6,734 nucleotides of DNA from Gammaproteobacteria bacterium (lineage in GTDB: Bacteria > Pseudomonadota > Gammaproteobacteria > Enterobacterales > Alteromonadaceae): NCBI GenBank assembly GCA_023380515.1, contig JAMCRH010000234.1, forward strand, positions 1-6,734, given 5' to 3'. The notes beneath the pieces are model-generated. The model made no database searches, was not told the origin of the DNA, and saw nothing but the letters and a program-made list of their open reading frames with translations. This document shows, piece by piece, positions 6,712-6,734 of this stretch (position 1 is its first letter; every line of letters begins with the position of its first letter). Position numbers and translations under genes: made by a program.

Positions 6712-6734
6712 GGATTGCTTAACCCTGGTTAGTC

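Overview
The window looks like chromosomal DNA of a marine-type gammaproteobacterium. Alteromonadales such as an Idiomarina relative is my best guess, inferred from protein style only. Moderate base composition, tight minus-strand gene packing, a succinylglutamate desuccinylase, a DUF599 membrane protein and a two-subunit-type 2-oxo acid dehydrogenase E1 alpha all fit that picture, but none of them proves it. Every gene I can support lies on the minus strand, so the biological order runs from the right end of the window to the left.

Right part (about 6711 down to 2345): a two-gene tripartite-efflux operon. A membrane-anchored periplasmic adaptor (409 aa) is followed after 2 bases by a 1044-aa RND inner-membrane permease of the HAE-1-like class. 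Together they should form the inner-membrane and periplasmic parts of a proton-driven efflux pump. No outer-membrane TolC-type channel and no regulator are visible, so these would be encoded elsewhere or just beyond the right edge. A strong 12-bp hairpin followed by six U's (2266-2296) ends this operon.

Middle part (2166 down to 352): a DUF599 membrane protein and, 36 bases downstream, an M14-family succinylglutamate desuccinylase (AstE). The short gap suggests co-transcription. A weak promoter or operator candidate lies upstream of the DUF599 gene.

Left part (351 down to 1): an intergenic region of about 200 bases with nested inverted repeats and a possible promoter. It is followed by the first 49 codons of a 2-oxo acid dehydrogenase E1 alpha subunit (branched-chain or pyruvate type), which is cut by the window edge.

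I found no RNA genes, CRISPR, mobile elements or attachment sites. The window reads as ordinary core or near-core chromosome. I see no convincing undescribed system; the findings below are modest points worth checking.
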